DNA of 64,000 bases, from the NCBI GenBank assembly GCA_965202875.1, contig OZ241870.1, positions 1,984,001-2,048,000 of the forward strand, given 5' to 3'. Shown in pieces: positions 32,631 to 41,082 of this stretch. A program made the translations under genes and the position numbers. Under the pieces are notes generated by a model that worked only from the letters and a program-made list of their open reading frames with translations, had not been told where the DNA came from and did no database searches. The stretch's first letter is position 1; the number at the start of each line of letters is the position of its first letter. The DNA is from HK1 sp965202875 (GTDB lineage: Bacteria > Pseudomonadota > Gammaproteobacteria > HK1).

Positions 32631-34885
32631 ATGCCCCATCCGACGTACCTGTCCGAGCGCATGGGCAGCGCCGCCATCGACCCGGCCGGGCGCTTCGAGG
32701 CCGGGTCCTTCCAGTCCTTCACCCTGACCTACACCGCCGGCTACTTCGGCATCGACGACACCGGCAGCATCAAGATCGTCCACCGCTTCGCGAGCGACAT
32801 GGGCAAGCCGCAGTTCGACGATCCGGGCGCCCCCAACTACGTCACCGCGGAGGCGAGCAACGGCGCGGTGCTCGACGTGCGCTACGACGGGAAGATGAAC
32901 ATCCGCCCGTGGGACAAGACGCTCTACATCAAGGTGGTGCGCGGCTTCCTGCGCGAGGGGGACCGCATCGTGGTGCGCTTCGGGGACCCGCGGCAGGGGT
33001 CGCCGGGGATGCGGTTGCAGACCTTCTGCGAATCGACGTTCGAGTTCCGGGTGCTGGTCGACGCCATCGCCACCTGCGACTACGTGGCGCTGCCGGCAAG
33101 CCCGGAGATCGCGATCGTGCCCGCGCCGCCGGTGCGGTGGAAGGCGATCCTGCCCACCGGACGGGTGGTCGGGGAACGCTTCCGGCTGTGCCTGAAGGGC
33201 GAGGACGCCTGGGGCAACCCGAGCGACCAATGCGACTTGCAGGCGCACTTGCGCGCGAACGTGGCGGTCGAGGGATTGCCGGAGACGGTGCGGTTCACGC
33301 CGGGGGCGTTCTCGGTGGTCGTGGACGACCTCTCGGTGGCCGCGCCGGGCGATCTCCGGATCGAGATGCTCGGCCCCGGCGGCGCCGTGCTCGCGCGCTC
33401 GAACCCGCTGCGTGTCTCGGAGCGGACGGCCCTCACCCCGTACTGGGCCGACCTGCACGGTCAGTCCGAGGAGACCATCGGGACGAACTCCGCCCGCGAC
33501 TTCTTCGCGTTCGCGCGCGACAGGGCGTTCCTCGACGTATGCAGCCATCAGGGCAACGACTTCCAGATCACCACCCCGTTCTGGCGCCACCTGAACGACC
33601 TCACTGCGGAGTTCAACGCCGACGGGCGGTTCATCGCCTTCCCCGGCTACGAGTGGTCGGGCAACACCGGCTCGGCGGCGACCGCAACGTGCTCTTCCTG
33701 GAGGAAGGGCGGCAGATCCACCGCTCCTCGCACGCGCTGGTCCATGACCTCTCCGACGTCGACACCGACGCCCACTCCGCCGAGGACCTGTTCGAGGCGC
33801 TGAAGGACGAGGACTGCGTGGTGTTCGCCCACGTCGGCGGGCGGTACGCGGACATCCGGATGAGCCACGACGCGCGGCTCGAACGCGCGGTGGAGGTGCA
33901 TTCCGCCTGGGGCACCTTCGAATGGCTGGTGCACGATGCGTTCGAGCAGGGCTACCGGATCGGCATCTGTGCGAACAGCGACGGGCACAAGGGCCGGCCC
34001 GGGGCGAGCCATCCGGGGGCCACGTCGTTCGGCGCCTACGGCGGCCTCACCTGCCTGTTGGCGAAGGACCTGACGCGACGCTCGATCGCCGAGTGCCTGC
34101 GCGCGCGCCACTTCTACGGCACCACCGGCTGCCGGATGATCCTCGACACCCGCGCACGCTTCGACCACGACGCCGAGCGCTTCGCCGACGATCCGAACCT
34201 CGGCCCGACCACCAGCGAGGCGGCGCGCGAGGCGATGATGGGCGACGTGGTCCGCTCGGGCGACGCGCACGCCACCTTCGCGATCGACGTCGCCGCCTCC
34301 GCGCCGATCGAGCGCATCGAGATCCGCAACGCCCTGGAGACCCTGGAGGTCTGGCGCCCCTTCGGCGAGGCGGACCTCGGCCGCCGCCTCCGCGTCGTCT
34401 GGGAGGGCTCGGAGTACCGCGGGCGCGGCCGGCAGACGATCTGGGACGGCGGCGCGGCCCTGGAAGGCAACACCTTCGAACGGCTCGCCCCGATCAACCA
34501 CCACAACCTCGACAAGCGTTTCGAGCAGACCGCGCCGGGCGCGGTCGAGTGGACCGCGCTCACCACCGGGGGCTTCGGCGGCTTCGACGCCTGGCTCGCC
34601 GATGCCCGCGCCGGCACGCTGGCCATCGACACCGCGCTGGTCAAGGCCACGATCCCGATCGCGGACGTCGGCCGCGAGGACCTCGTCCACGACGCCGGCG
34701 GCATCGGGCGCCGCATCCGGGTGTTCCGCATGCCCGACGAGAACCCCTGCACGGCGCTCCGGCTCGAACGCCGCGTCGCGCTCGACAAGGGCGCCGACAA
34801 CGCCCTCTACGTGAACATCGTGCAGGAAGACGGACACCAGATCTGGTCGAGTCCAATCTATGTCTTCGATGGAGCCGGAGCATGA
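32631..34885 (+). pseudogene. PHP-domain/DUF3604-like metal hydrolase, interrupted by a one-base frameshift
   Basis: Two frames together encode a protein of about 750 residues. The first frame (from ATG 32631, after AAAGGAG) covers a beta-rich N-terminal domain and the start of a PHP-like domain (YWADLHGQSEETIGTN, FLDVCSHQGNDFQ, FPGYEWSGNTG). The second continues from about 33672 with NVLFLEEGRQIHRSSHALVHD, CVVFAHVGGRYADIRMSH, GICANSDGHKGRPG and RARHFYGTTGCRMILD, which supply further His/Asp metal ligands. One G appears missing in the stretch ggctcggcggcgacc near 33674. Both halves are otherwise clean, so a sequencing error or a very recent mutation is likely. The stop overlaps the next start. 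Confidence 0.75.
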
Positions 34886-36123
34886 AGCTCAGGGCTTGCG
34901 AACGGTCGATGCTCGACGGGGCGCACGGCCCCGCTAGGCGCGACGCGATGCGTCAGCAGACGGCCGTCGGGCGGGTGTTCGACGCCGGGGACTTCGTCGA
35001 GGTCGCGCACGTGCACCTGATGGCGGACACCGAGTCGCTCGGGGAGTCGGGAGTCGAGTGGCTGGAGGCGATCGCCCGGATGCCGGAGGCGCACCGCCGG
35101 GTGCGGGTGCCGACCGTCACCGACCCGCGGGGCATCGATCTCTGCGCGTACCGCAAGCTCGGGCAGGAGGAGCACCTGGCCGCGCTCGAACGCCGCGCAA
35201 TCGCCGCGTTCGAATCCATGGGGATCCTGATGACCGACACCTGCATCAACTACCAATCCATCCTGCCGCCGGTGCGCGGCGAGCATCTCGCCTACGGCGA
35301 CACCGGCTCGACGATCTACGCGAACAGCGTGCTTGGCGCGAGGAGCAACTTCGAGGGCGGCCCGGCCGCGCTCTGCGCCGCCCTCACCGGCCGGGTGCCC
35401 CGCTACGGCTGCCATCTCGACGAACACCGGCGCGGCACCCACCTGTTCGAGGTCCGGCGCCGCCCGAGGACGTGGAGCGACTGGGGCGCGTTCGGCGCGG
35501 TGGTGGGGAAGCAGACCGGAGACTACTGGTCGGTGCCGGTGCTGGCCGGCGTCGAGGGCTCCCCGACCTCCGACGAGCTCAAGCACTTCGGCGCGGCGCT
35601 CGCGAGCTACGGCTCGGTGCCGCTCTTCCACATGGTCGGCGTGACGCCAGAGGCCCTGGACCTCGCGAGCGTGTTCGACGGCCCGCCGCCCGCCCCCGTC
35701 CCGCTCGGAGAGGGCGACGTCGAGGCGTTCTACGCATCCTTCGGCCGTCACGAGGACAAAGTGGACGTGGTGGTGTTCGCGGCCCCGCAGCTTTCCCTCG
35801 TCGAGCTTCAGGAGATCGCCCGGGGCCTTGAAGGCAAGCGGGTGCATTCACGGACCACGCTGCTCATCGCGACCTCCCCGGAGATCAAGTCCGCCGCCGA
35901 CCGTATGGGGATCACCCGGATCATCGAGGACGCCGGGGCCATCCTCCTTCGCGGGGTGTGCTTCTACCAGATGTACGCGCGCGAACTGGGTCGTGCGAAG
36001 GGCTGGACGAACCTGCTCAGCAACTCCGCGAAGCTCGTGAACATCATCTCGGGTTACGGCTACCGGCCGGTGCTCGCGACCACCGAGGCGTGCATCGAGG
36101 CGGCGGTACGCGGGAGGATGTGA
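34882..36123 (+). CDS. Aconitase X catalytic (large) subunit
   Basis: This 413-residue protein is the AcnX large domain (old DUF521). Family points include VAHVHLMADTESLGESGVEWLE, RVPTVTDPRGIDLCAYRKLG, the cysteine in MTDTCINYQSILPP, YANSVLGARSN and the C-terminal SNSAKLVNIISGYGYRP followed by a Cys. AcnX enzymes are dehydratases using an iron-sulfur cluster; characterised bacterial ones dehydrate cis-3-hydroxy-L-proline, and an archaeal one acts on mevalonate 5-phosphate. The ATG at 34882 overlaps the previous stop (ATGA). Its partner small subunit follows at 139 bp, so this is the two-gene form. Confidence 0.9.
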   Translation: MKLRACERSMLDGAHGPARRDAMRQQTAVGRVFDAGDFVEVAHVHLMADTESLGESGVEWLEAIARMPEAHRRVRVPTVTDPRGIDLCAYRKLGQEEHLAALERRAIAAFESMGILMTDTCINYQSILPPVRGEHLAYGDTGSTIYANSVLGARSNFEGGPAALCAALTGRVPRYGCHLDEHRRGTHLFEVRRRPRTWSDWGAFGAVVGKQTGDYWSVPVLAGVEGSPTSDELKHFGAALASYGSVPLFHMVGVTPEALDLASVFDGPPPAPVPLGEGDVEAFYASFGRHEDKVDVVVFAAPQLSLVELQEIARGLEGKRVHSRTTLLIATSPEIKSAADRMGITRIIEDAGAILLRGVCFYQMYARELGRAKGWTNLLSNSAKLVNIISGYGYRPVLATTEACIEAAVRGRM

Positions 36124-36262
36124 CGGTGGAGCGCGCCGTCCCCGGGTCCGCCACCGGCAGGATCGGACACCGGGAGCGGAAGTTGCGACGGCGGCCCGCG
36201 CCGCGCCCGGCGTGCAACCATCCGCACCGGGACGGCGGGTGCAGACGAGGGGAGACGCGACG

Positions 36263-36667
36263 ATGACCCGCATCATCCGCGGCCACCCCGGCATCGGTCC
36301 CCGGGTGACGGGCGAGGCGCTCGTCGCCCGCGACGACTTCAGCGCCCGCTACGATCTCGATCGGATCGGTGGCGTGTTCTCCCGCCCCGCGCACAAGCTC
36401 CACGGCGAGAGCTACGTCGGCCGCATCCTCGTGCTCAACACCGCCAAGGGCGGCGTGGCGACCTCGTGGATGCTGCGCGAGATGCGCGCGCGCGGCATGG
36501 GTCCGGCGGCCCTGCTGCTCAACCTCGCGAATCCGATCATGGCGCAGGGCGCGGCGTTCGCCGATCTTGCGTTCATGGACCGCTTCGAATGCGACGTGAC
36601 GGAGGCGATCGCCACCGGCGACCGGGTGATCGTCGATCCGGAGGCGGGGACGGTGACGATCGAGTGA
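36263..36667 (+). CDS. Aconitase X swivel (small) subunit
   Basis: This 134-residue DUF126 protein begins MTRIIRGHPGIGPRVTGEALVARDDFSARYD and contains GRILVLNTAKGGVATSWMLREM and GPAALLLNLANPIMAQGAAF, the swivel domain that closes over the AcnX active site. Together with the large subunit it forms the active dehydratase. The ATG at 36263 follows GGGGAGACG. It is the last gene of the catabolic operon; downstream sequence is decayed accessory DNA. Confidence 0.9.
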   Translation: MTRIIRGHPGIGPRVTGEALVARDDFSARYDLDRIGGVFSRPAHKLHGESYVGRILVLNTAKGGVATSWMLREMRARGMGPAALLLNLANPIMAQGAAFADLAFMDRFECDVTEAIATGDRVIVDPEAGTVTIE

Positions 36668-36905
36668 GCCGCCATCACGGATAGCGTAGCGCGGGGGGCG
36701 CATCCGCTCGGCACCCTGCGAGCTGCTCATCCGGCCATGCCTCGAATCGAAGGTCGAGGTCGATTCGGACGGAGCGGACCTCACACACCGTTGTTCGCAC
36801 CGTAGCTGGCGTCGCCCGGTCCACGCCCCGGCTCTGCGAACGATTGCCGCTCCCTGTCTTTCCTGTTCAATTGTCATCTCTTGCGTAATGATAAAGAGGC
36901 AGCCA
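36668..36905. other. Non-coding stretch before the toxin remnant
   Basis: No gene is seen. Base composition drops towards AT near 36850-36905 (caattgtcatctcttgcgt), the likely promoter area of the HigB-like toxin remnant and the edge of the accessory island. Confidence 0.4.
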
Positions 36906-36980
36906 TTGGACATCGCGTTCCGGACCAACAAGATCGAGAAGATCTTCCACTCCGCGGCCGCTCTGAAGCGGGCCTGCGGG
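36906..36980 (+). pseudogene. HigB-type toxin, first 25 codons, cut by ISAs1 left end
   Basis: From a TTG at 36906 preceded by AAAGAGG, 25 codons read DIAFRTNKIEKIFHSAAALK then RACG, closely matching the N-terminus of HigB/RelE-superfamily mRNA interferase toxins (usual pattern MDIAFRTKKLAK.FNSE..L...YG). The coding sequence stops exactly where the insertion-sequence end CAGGGCAA begins. The remainder of the toxin and its HigA antitoxin are missing. Confidence 0.6.
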
Positions 36981-37213
36981 CAGGGCAAGATTGCTAAATA
37001 TATATTGACGTCAACAAATTTTGTGATCTGATGATCTCTTCGTCAAGGAGATGGAGATGGCAAGAAATGGACAACAGCACCGCAATGTCCGATCGAGCAT
37101 TTCTCAAAGCTGGAGGACCCGCGAGTCGATGGGAACAAGAAGCACGAGTTGATAGACGTCATCGTGCTGTGCGTATGTGCGGTGGTCAGTGGCGCGGAGG
37201 GATGGAATGACAT
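36981..37213 (+). mobile_element. ISAs1-family left-end fragment with transposase N-terminus
   Basis: The fragment starts CAGGGCAAGATTGC, like the element end at window position 566. A transposase start at 37067 (MDNSTAMS) and, one frame over, IEHFSKLEDPRVDGNKKHEL and IDVIVLCVCAVVSGAEGWND are the standard ISAs1 transposase N-terminus. A frameshift lies near 37100 and the match ends near 37213, where a MerR-family remnant on the other strand begins. The element is therefore a dead fragment. Confidence 0.7.
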
Positions 37214-37433
37214 TCATGGGAGACGCCAGAAATCGTCGGCTTGACCGGAACCCGCTTCCCCGGCGAGCTCGTCGAGGATCGGGCACTCGGGCCGGTCGTT
37301 ACCGTGGCAGGCTCGGCGAGATGGAGGGTGGCGTCGCCCATCGAGCGCAGCTCGGCCATCTTCGCCTCGACCCGCGGAACGTGTTCGAGCGCGAGCCTTT
37401 TCACGTCCGACACCTTGGCCGCCTGCGCGTTCG
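37214..37433 (-). pseudogene. MerR-family metal-responsive regulator, C-terminal remnant
   Basis: On the minus strand, NAQAAKVSDVKRLALEHV and RVEAKMAELRSMGDATLHLAE are followed, after a one-base shift, by ACHGNDRPECPILDELAGEA and a stop at 37214-37216. This is the dimerisation helix and CHGxDRPxCPIL metal loop of MerR-type regulators for heavy metals (zinc, mercury, lead class). The N-terminal DNA-binding half is absent; the sequence is bounded by the poly-C tract on one side and the insertion-sequence fragment on the other. Confidence 0.6.
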
Positions 37434-37457
37434 CCCCCCCCCCCCCCCCCCCCCCCC
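37434..37457. repeat. 24-base homopolymeric C tract
   Basis: Twenty-four consecutive C residues lie exactly at the broken end of the MerR remnant and about 110 bp upstream of the HTH gene. Such a run is far outside normal composition even for this GC-rich DNA. It may be a slippage-prone tract or an assembly/gap artefact. Confidence 0.9.
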
Positions 37458-37490
37458 GGCCAACTCTATGGACGGGCGGGAACCGTCTTG

Positions 37491-37753
37491 CCCCATGCAA
37501 GTCAGCGCTCGCTCACCCGGTCACGAGCACTTGTCTCACGGATTGCCGAATGGCTATAAGGGCGCCATGGCCATCGCGCATCTCATTCGCGAAGCCCGCG
37601 AGCGGGCCGGACTCACCCGGGCGGAGCTGGCTCGGCGCGCGGGCGTCGCGGCGTCGACGGTCGGGCGGATAGAGGCCGGAACCCGCATCCCTTCCACCGC
37701 CCTCGCGGAACGTCTCGTCCGGGCGGCCGGCTTCGAGATCCGCGTCGCGCTCG
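37491..37753 (+). repeat. Direct repeat of HTH gene 5' segment, copy 1 (partner 40755-41017)
   Basis: These 263 bases recur at 40755-41017 with the same length and only scattered substitutions, same orientation. They cover about 75 bases of leader (tcacccggtcacgagcactt...) plus about 62 codons of the HTH gene. The duplicated leader implies that the promoter was copied too. Confidence 0.9.
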
Positions 37754-37887
37754 GCGAGCCCGACCCCGCCACCGACGCGCTGTTCGAGCGGACCTTGCGG
37801 CGCACCCCCGCCGAACGGCTCGCGGACGCCACCCGGGCGGCCCGGTTCGTGCTTCGCGGGCGTCGCGCCCTGGCGCAGAAGCAATGA
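37567..37887 (+). CDS. XRE-type helix-turn-helix protein (probable antitoxin)
   Basis: This 106-residue protein has an N-terminal HTH_3 domain (LIREARERAGLTRAELARRA then GVAASTVGRIEAGTRIPSTA) and a helical C-terminus (LFERTLRRTPAERLADATRA). The stop overlaps the start of the nucleotidyltransferase-like gene by 4 bases (ATGA), the layout of HTH antitoxin plus AbiEii/MNT-like nucleotidyltransferase toxin pairs. It likely represses the operon and neutralises the partner. A truncated second copy is at 40831. Confidence 0.8.
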   Translation: MAIAHLIREARERAGLTRAELARRAGVAASTVGRIEAGTRIPSTALAERLVRAAGFEIRVALGEPDPATDALFERTLRRTPAERLADATRAARFVLRGRRALAQKQ

Positions 37888-38396
37888 CCGAGGGTGAGTT
37901 CGACCCGGCCCGGATGCTCGCGGTATTGCACGGGGCGGGGGTGCGCTTCGTGCTGATCGGCGGCATGGCGGCGATTCTGCACGGCGACGTCGGCGTGACG
38001 CTGGATCTGGACGTGGTCCCGGAGCGCGAGGCGGACAATCTGGAACGGTTGGCGGCAGCGCTTCGCGCCCTCGGCGCACGTATTCGGGCTGCGGACGCTC
38101 CGGCAGGATTGGCCTTCGACTGCACCGGCGCGTTTTTCCGGCGCCTCCCGGAGGATTCGATCCTGAACCTGACCACCGCGGCCGGAGATCTCGATCTCGC
38201 GTTTTGCCCCAGCGGCACACAAGGCTATGCCGACCTGGAACGGGACGCGGCGCAGATCGAGGCAGCGGAGGGGGCGCGCATCCTCGTCGCTTCCCTGGCG
38301 GACGTCGTTCGCTCCAAGGAAGCCGCCAACAGGGAAAAGGATCGAATGGCGTTGCCGCGCTTGCGCCGGCTGCGCGACCGGGTGGGCCGCGAGTAG
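37884..38396 (+). CDS. Nucleotidyltransferase-like protein (AbiEii/MNT-type toxin candidate)
   Basis: This 170-residue protein has the nucleotidyltransferase fold marks: RFVLIGGMAAILHGDVGVTLDLDVVPE (Gly-Gly loop then Asp-x-Asp), then LDLAFCPSGTQGYADL and SLADVVRSKEAANREKDRMAL, the last resembling the conserved lysine-containing helix of this class. Related proteins modify tRNA or other targets with nucleotides and act as toxins or phage-defence effectors with an HTH antitoxin. It overlaps the HTH gene start-to-stop. Activity is inferred from fold and context. Confidence 0.75.
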   Translation: MTEGEFDPARMLAVLHGAGVRFVLIGGMAAILHGDVGVTLDLDVVPEREADNLERLAAALRALGARIRAADAPAGLAFDCTGAFFRRLPEDSILNLTTAAGDLDLAFCPSGTQGYADLERDAAQIEAAEGARILVASLADVVRSKEAANREKDRMALPRLRRLRDRVGRE

Positions 38397-38431
38397 GAGA
38401 GTGAGGTCATCCGCCGATCTCCGGGTTGGAG

Positions 38432-38479
38432 TCGGCACTCCCGGGCGACGCCTGTCGTCCGCCGACCCTTATCCGCCAT
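38432..38479 (-). pseudogene. Restriction-gene stub, first 16 codons
   Basis: An ATG at 38479 encodes MADKGRRTTGVARECR, the first 16 residues of the restriction-endonuclease-like gene at 42172-43110 (15 of 16 identical). After that the sequence diverges into unrelated DNA next to the nucleotidyltransferase gene. The stub fixes the deletion endpoint that removed the nuclease from copy 1 of the module. Confidence 0.8.
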
Positions 38480-39977
38480 CGTAGTGTCTCCATGTACGCA
38501 TCGTCGAAACGGCCTCCACCACCTCCGATCCCGACAGCACCGATGCCATCGCGGGCGGAGGGAGGACGATCCTGCCGGCTTCCCGCGGTTCGAGCTTCAG
38601 CCACGCCGCCGCCGAGCGGATGGCCTTCGAGCTCGCAGCTCAGCCGGAAAAGGGGTGTCCCAATCCCCGACGATGCGGCGGACGGCCTTCCCGTCGCGCA
38701 GGTGGACGCCGTGCACCGCGTTCGTGCAGGTCGCCGCCGCACGGTTCCGGACCAGGTTCGGCGTGCGCCCGGACATGCAGGTCAGGAAGAAATCGGGCAC
38801 CCGCACGTCGGGAACCGAGTACCAGGGGTTGCGCATCCTGCACTTGTACCCCTTCCGAACCTGCCTGCCCCGATCGCTTTCGAGGTATTCCGAAACGGCG
38901 GGCGGCAAGTCGGCGTCCTTCGGGATCCGCAGGAGCATTGGGCTCGTCGGAACGCCGCCACCGCTCGACGGTCCGGGCGGTCAGGGTCCGGGCCGGCAGC
39001 ACCCGGCCGTTTCTCACCGTCGGATGGAGAAGCCCCTCCGGGATCCCCCACGCTTCGGCCTCCGAAGGCCGCAGGTGGAAGAACCCGTTGGCGCCGCTGA
39101 CGTATCCGATCCCGATGGAGGCGACGTCGCCGAATCGTAGCGAATCCGGGTGCGAGGCAGCCGCCCGGTAGAGCTCGCGGATGTTGCCGGGCAGCAGGTA
39201 GGGGCGAAGGCGGCGGTTCCACGACGTGCGCCATTCACGGACCGGCACCGCAACCGCCTCGCGGGGCAGCTCCACCGGCGGCTTGAACCGGTCGAGCACG
39301 CTGAAGCGGAGCTCCGCGGTCCTGCCCCCGAGCCCTATCGGGGCCTGCCCTCGAGTCCCATCGGGGATCCCGCCGCCGAAGCCGCCGGCGTGGAGCAGCC
39401 AGCAATCCTCGGAGAGCTCCGGAAACAGCTTCGTGCGCACCGCGACGATCCGCACCTCGTCGAAATGCTCGACGAGGTAGTCGAGCAGGGGTGCGGCATA
39501 CGGGGCATGGCCGATGGCCGCGGGGACGACGAAGGCCATGCGCCCGCCGGGCTTCAGCAGGCTCGCCGTCGCCACGAGGAAAGGCGCCCAGGAGGCGGTG
39601 AGCCCCGAAAACCTCGCGCCCAGGCCGGCGCACAGTGCGAGGGCGCGCTTGCGCACCTCGCCGTTGAAGGTCTGGTAGCGGATGAAGGGAGGGTTGCCCG
39701 CGGCGCATTCGAAGCGCTCGCGGGTGCGCGCGGCCCAAGCGATGAACTCGCCCTGGTGGACGCAGGCCCAGGGAGCCCGGCCCATCGCCACGGCCGCGGC
39801 CCCGGCGTCCTGCTCGACGCCGAAGCTGTTCCGGTGGGCGGCGATGAAGCGTCCGTCTCCGCAGGAGGGGTCGAGCATCCGGTCGCCGTCTTTGCGGACC
39901 GCCCACCGGACGAGGTTCGCAACCACGGCGTCCGGCGTGTAGTAGGCGCCAGCCTGTTTTTGCGAGAGGCGGGTCAT
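38469..39977 (-). pseudogene. N6-adenine DNA methyltransferase, decayed copy
   Basis: From ATG 39977 the first about 345 codons are intact and match the copy at 43100-44635: AGAYYTPDAVVANLVRWAV, SAM motif I (LDPSCGDGRFIAAH) and catalytic NPPFIRYQTFN. Near 38938 a two-base loss (cattgggc versus catcatgggc) shifts the frame, and further indels follow near 38600-38650. The target-recognition region is therefore scrambled. Losing the nuclease while the methylase decays is what relaxed selection predicts. A long antisense frame across it is a shadow. Confidence 0.88.
39336..39370 (-). repeat. Short tandem repeat within methylase copy 1 (two units)
   Basis: The motif ccctatcggggcctgccc.. followed by a partial unit ending cccatcgggg lies in the middle of the methylase gene. 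Copy 2 (43966-44030) has one more 24-base unit, adding 8 residues in frame. Each unit is also palindromic (ccccgag..ctatcgggg). Confidence 0.7.
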
Positions 39978-39980
39978 CGG

Positions 39981-40223
39981 CGGGCTCCTCACCGCATCGG
40001 AGCTTCCCATCCATTCGTTGTGACAGGCAATAACGATACCAACCACATAGGACTGGATCTCCAGGCAGATCCGGAGAGCAGCAGGCAGCCGGCGGGGCGC
40101 GCTCCGCGAAGCCGTGCTCTTCACGCGCATGGCATCGACACGCCGGGTGGCGGGGAGGAATCGCGCACCGGGCGCTTCGTCCGGGAGGTCCGGCCGATGC
40201 TCCGCCCGGCTCAGGTTGACGTG
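39981..40223. other. Spacer between methylase copy 1 and RHH antitoxin gene
   Basis: No gene, clear promoter or repeat is visible. The antitoxin gene ends at 40224 and the decayed methylase starts at 39977, both on the minus strand. Confidence 0.5.
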
Positions 40224-40571
40224 TCAGCCGGTCGCGGCCTCCGGCGGCCGGTCGTCGCTCTCGAGGTGCGTGCCCGCCCGCCGTTGCTCGGCGATGACGT
40301 CGCTGAGCACGAGCTTCATCTCGGCCTCCGCGAAGCGGGTGAGTGCGCGCCGCATCAGCGGCTGGTAGCCAAGGCCGTGCACCTGGCCGAGCAGCTTGAA
40401 CGATTCGATGAGCGATTTCGGCAGCCGGATGGAAATCGGCTGCATGACCATCGCATCGTCGATCTGCGACTGGACGTCGCCCTCGAAGACTTTTGCGAAC
40501 TTCGGGTCGTCACCCAGCTCGCCGGATTCCCACGCTTCATCGGATGCGGGGATTTTCTTGCGCTCGTCCAT
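40224..40571 (-). CDS. BrnA/CopG-type ribbon-helix-helix antitoxin
   Basis: This 115-residue protein has an acidic N-terminus (EAWESGELGDDPKFAKVF) that would wrap a toxin, and a ribbon-helix-helix part (MQPISIRLPKSLIESFKLLG then QVHGLGYQPLMRRALTRFAE) that binds DNA. Both halves resemble BrnA and related CopG antitoxins. Normally the toxin gene lies just upstream in the same operon; here only a toxin C-terminal fragment remains (40602-40757), so it is probably an orphan antitoxin. The ATG at 40571 follows a weak site. Confidence 0.75.
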   Translation of the reverse strand: MDERKKIPASDEAWESGELGDDPKFAKVFEGDVQSQIDDAMVMQPISIRLPKSLIESFKLLGQVHGLGYQPLMRRALTRFAEAEMKLVLSDVIAEQRRAGTHLESDDRPPEAATG

Positions 40572-40601
40572 CGAACGGTCCCTCGTGTCTTGACTTGGGC
40601 A

Positions 40602-40757
40602 TCATTTGTTTTTCTTCGATGGTGATGCGACGGCGGCGAACCAGACCCTTGCCTGTCCCGGGGTCGGTGTGAATGCGGTCCTGAGGTAGACGTTGCCGTG
40701 TTCGGGGACGAATACGACCTTCAGCCGGCGGCCGGTATCGGTCTCTCCGATTTGCTC
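40602..40757 (-). pseudogene. Toxin C-terminal fragment upstream of the RHH antitoxin
   Basis: A minus-strand frame reads EQIGETDTGRRLKVVFVPEH, GNVYLRTAFTPTPGQARVWF and ends KKNK at a stop 31 bases before the antitoxin ATG. The pattern and position fit the last part of a small RNase toxin of a toxin-antitoxin pair. It is cut at the boundary of the duplicated HTH segment (40755), which therefore inserted into or replaced the toxin gene start. Confidence 0.45.
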
Positions 40758-41017
40758 CATGCAAGTCAGCGCTCACTCACCCGGTCACGAGCACTTGTCT
40801 CGCGGATTGCCGAATGGCTATAAGGGCGCCATGGCCATCGCACATCTCATTCGCGAAGCCCGCGAGCGGGCTGGACTCACCCGGGCGGAGCTGGCCCGGC
40901 GCGCGGGCGTCGCGGCGTCGACGGGCGGGCGGATAGAGGCAGGAACCCGCACCCCTTCCACCGCCCTCGCGGAGCGTCTCGTCCGGGCGGCCGGTTTCGA
41001 GATCCGCGTCGCGCTCG
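40755..41017 (+). repeat. Direct repeat of HTH gene 5' segment, copy 2
   Basis: Same 263-base segment as 37491-37753. Left end joins the toxin fragment; right end stops three bases before the vapC stop codon. Confidence 0.9.
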
Positions 41018-41082
41018 AAGCTATCGGCCGTTCTCCGGAACCGCGGGTTCGACATCGGTTCGCGGAAAGTCGTCACCTTTGA
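40831..41082 (+). pseudogene. Truncated second copy of the XRE-type HTH gene
   Basis: The ATG at 40831 begins MAIAHLIREARERAGLTRAE, identical to copy 1 except for substitutions such as Val to Gly in STGGRIEAG within the recognition helix. After codon 62 (EIRVALE) the frame runs into the antisense of vapC and ends at 41082. The partner nucleotidyltransferase is missing. If expressed, the truncated protein might still bind the duplicated promoter. Confidence 0.75.

Larger units (their letters stand above)
38432..39980 (-). repeat. Large direct repeat (methylase module), copy 1; partner 43063-44639
   Basis: About 1.55 kb is repeated in the same orientation at 43063-44639, beginning at tcggcactc within the first codons of the restriction gene and ending just before the methylase ATG region. 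Copy 1 has several small indels relative to copy 2. The repeat contains only 16 codons of the restriction gene at its end in this copy, so the partner gene was deleted. Confidence 0.92.

Noticed and set aside
40831..41082. Second HTH gene as an intact gene
   Set aside because: After codon 62 it reads through the antisense of vapC, and a residue in the recognition region is changed; better treated as a truncated duplicate.
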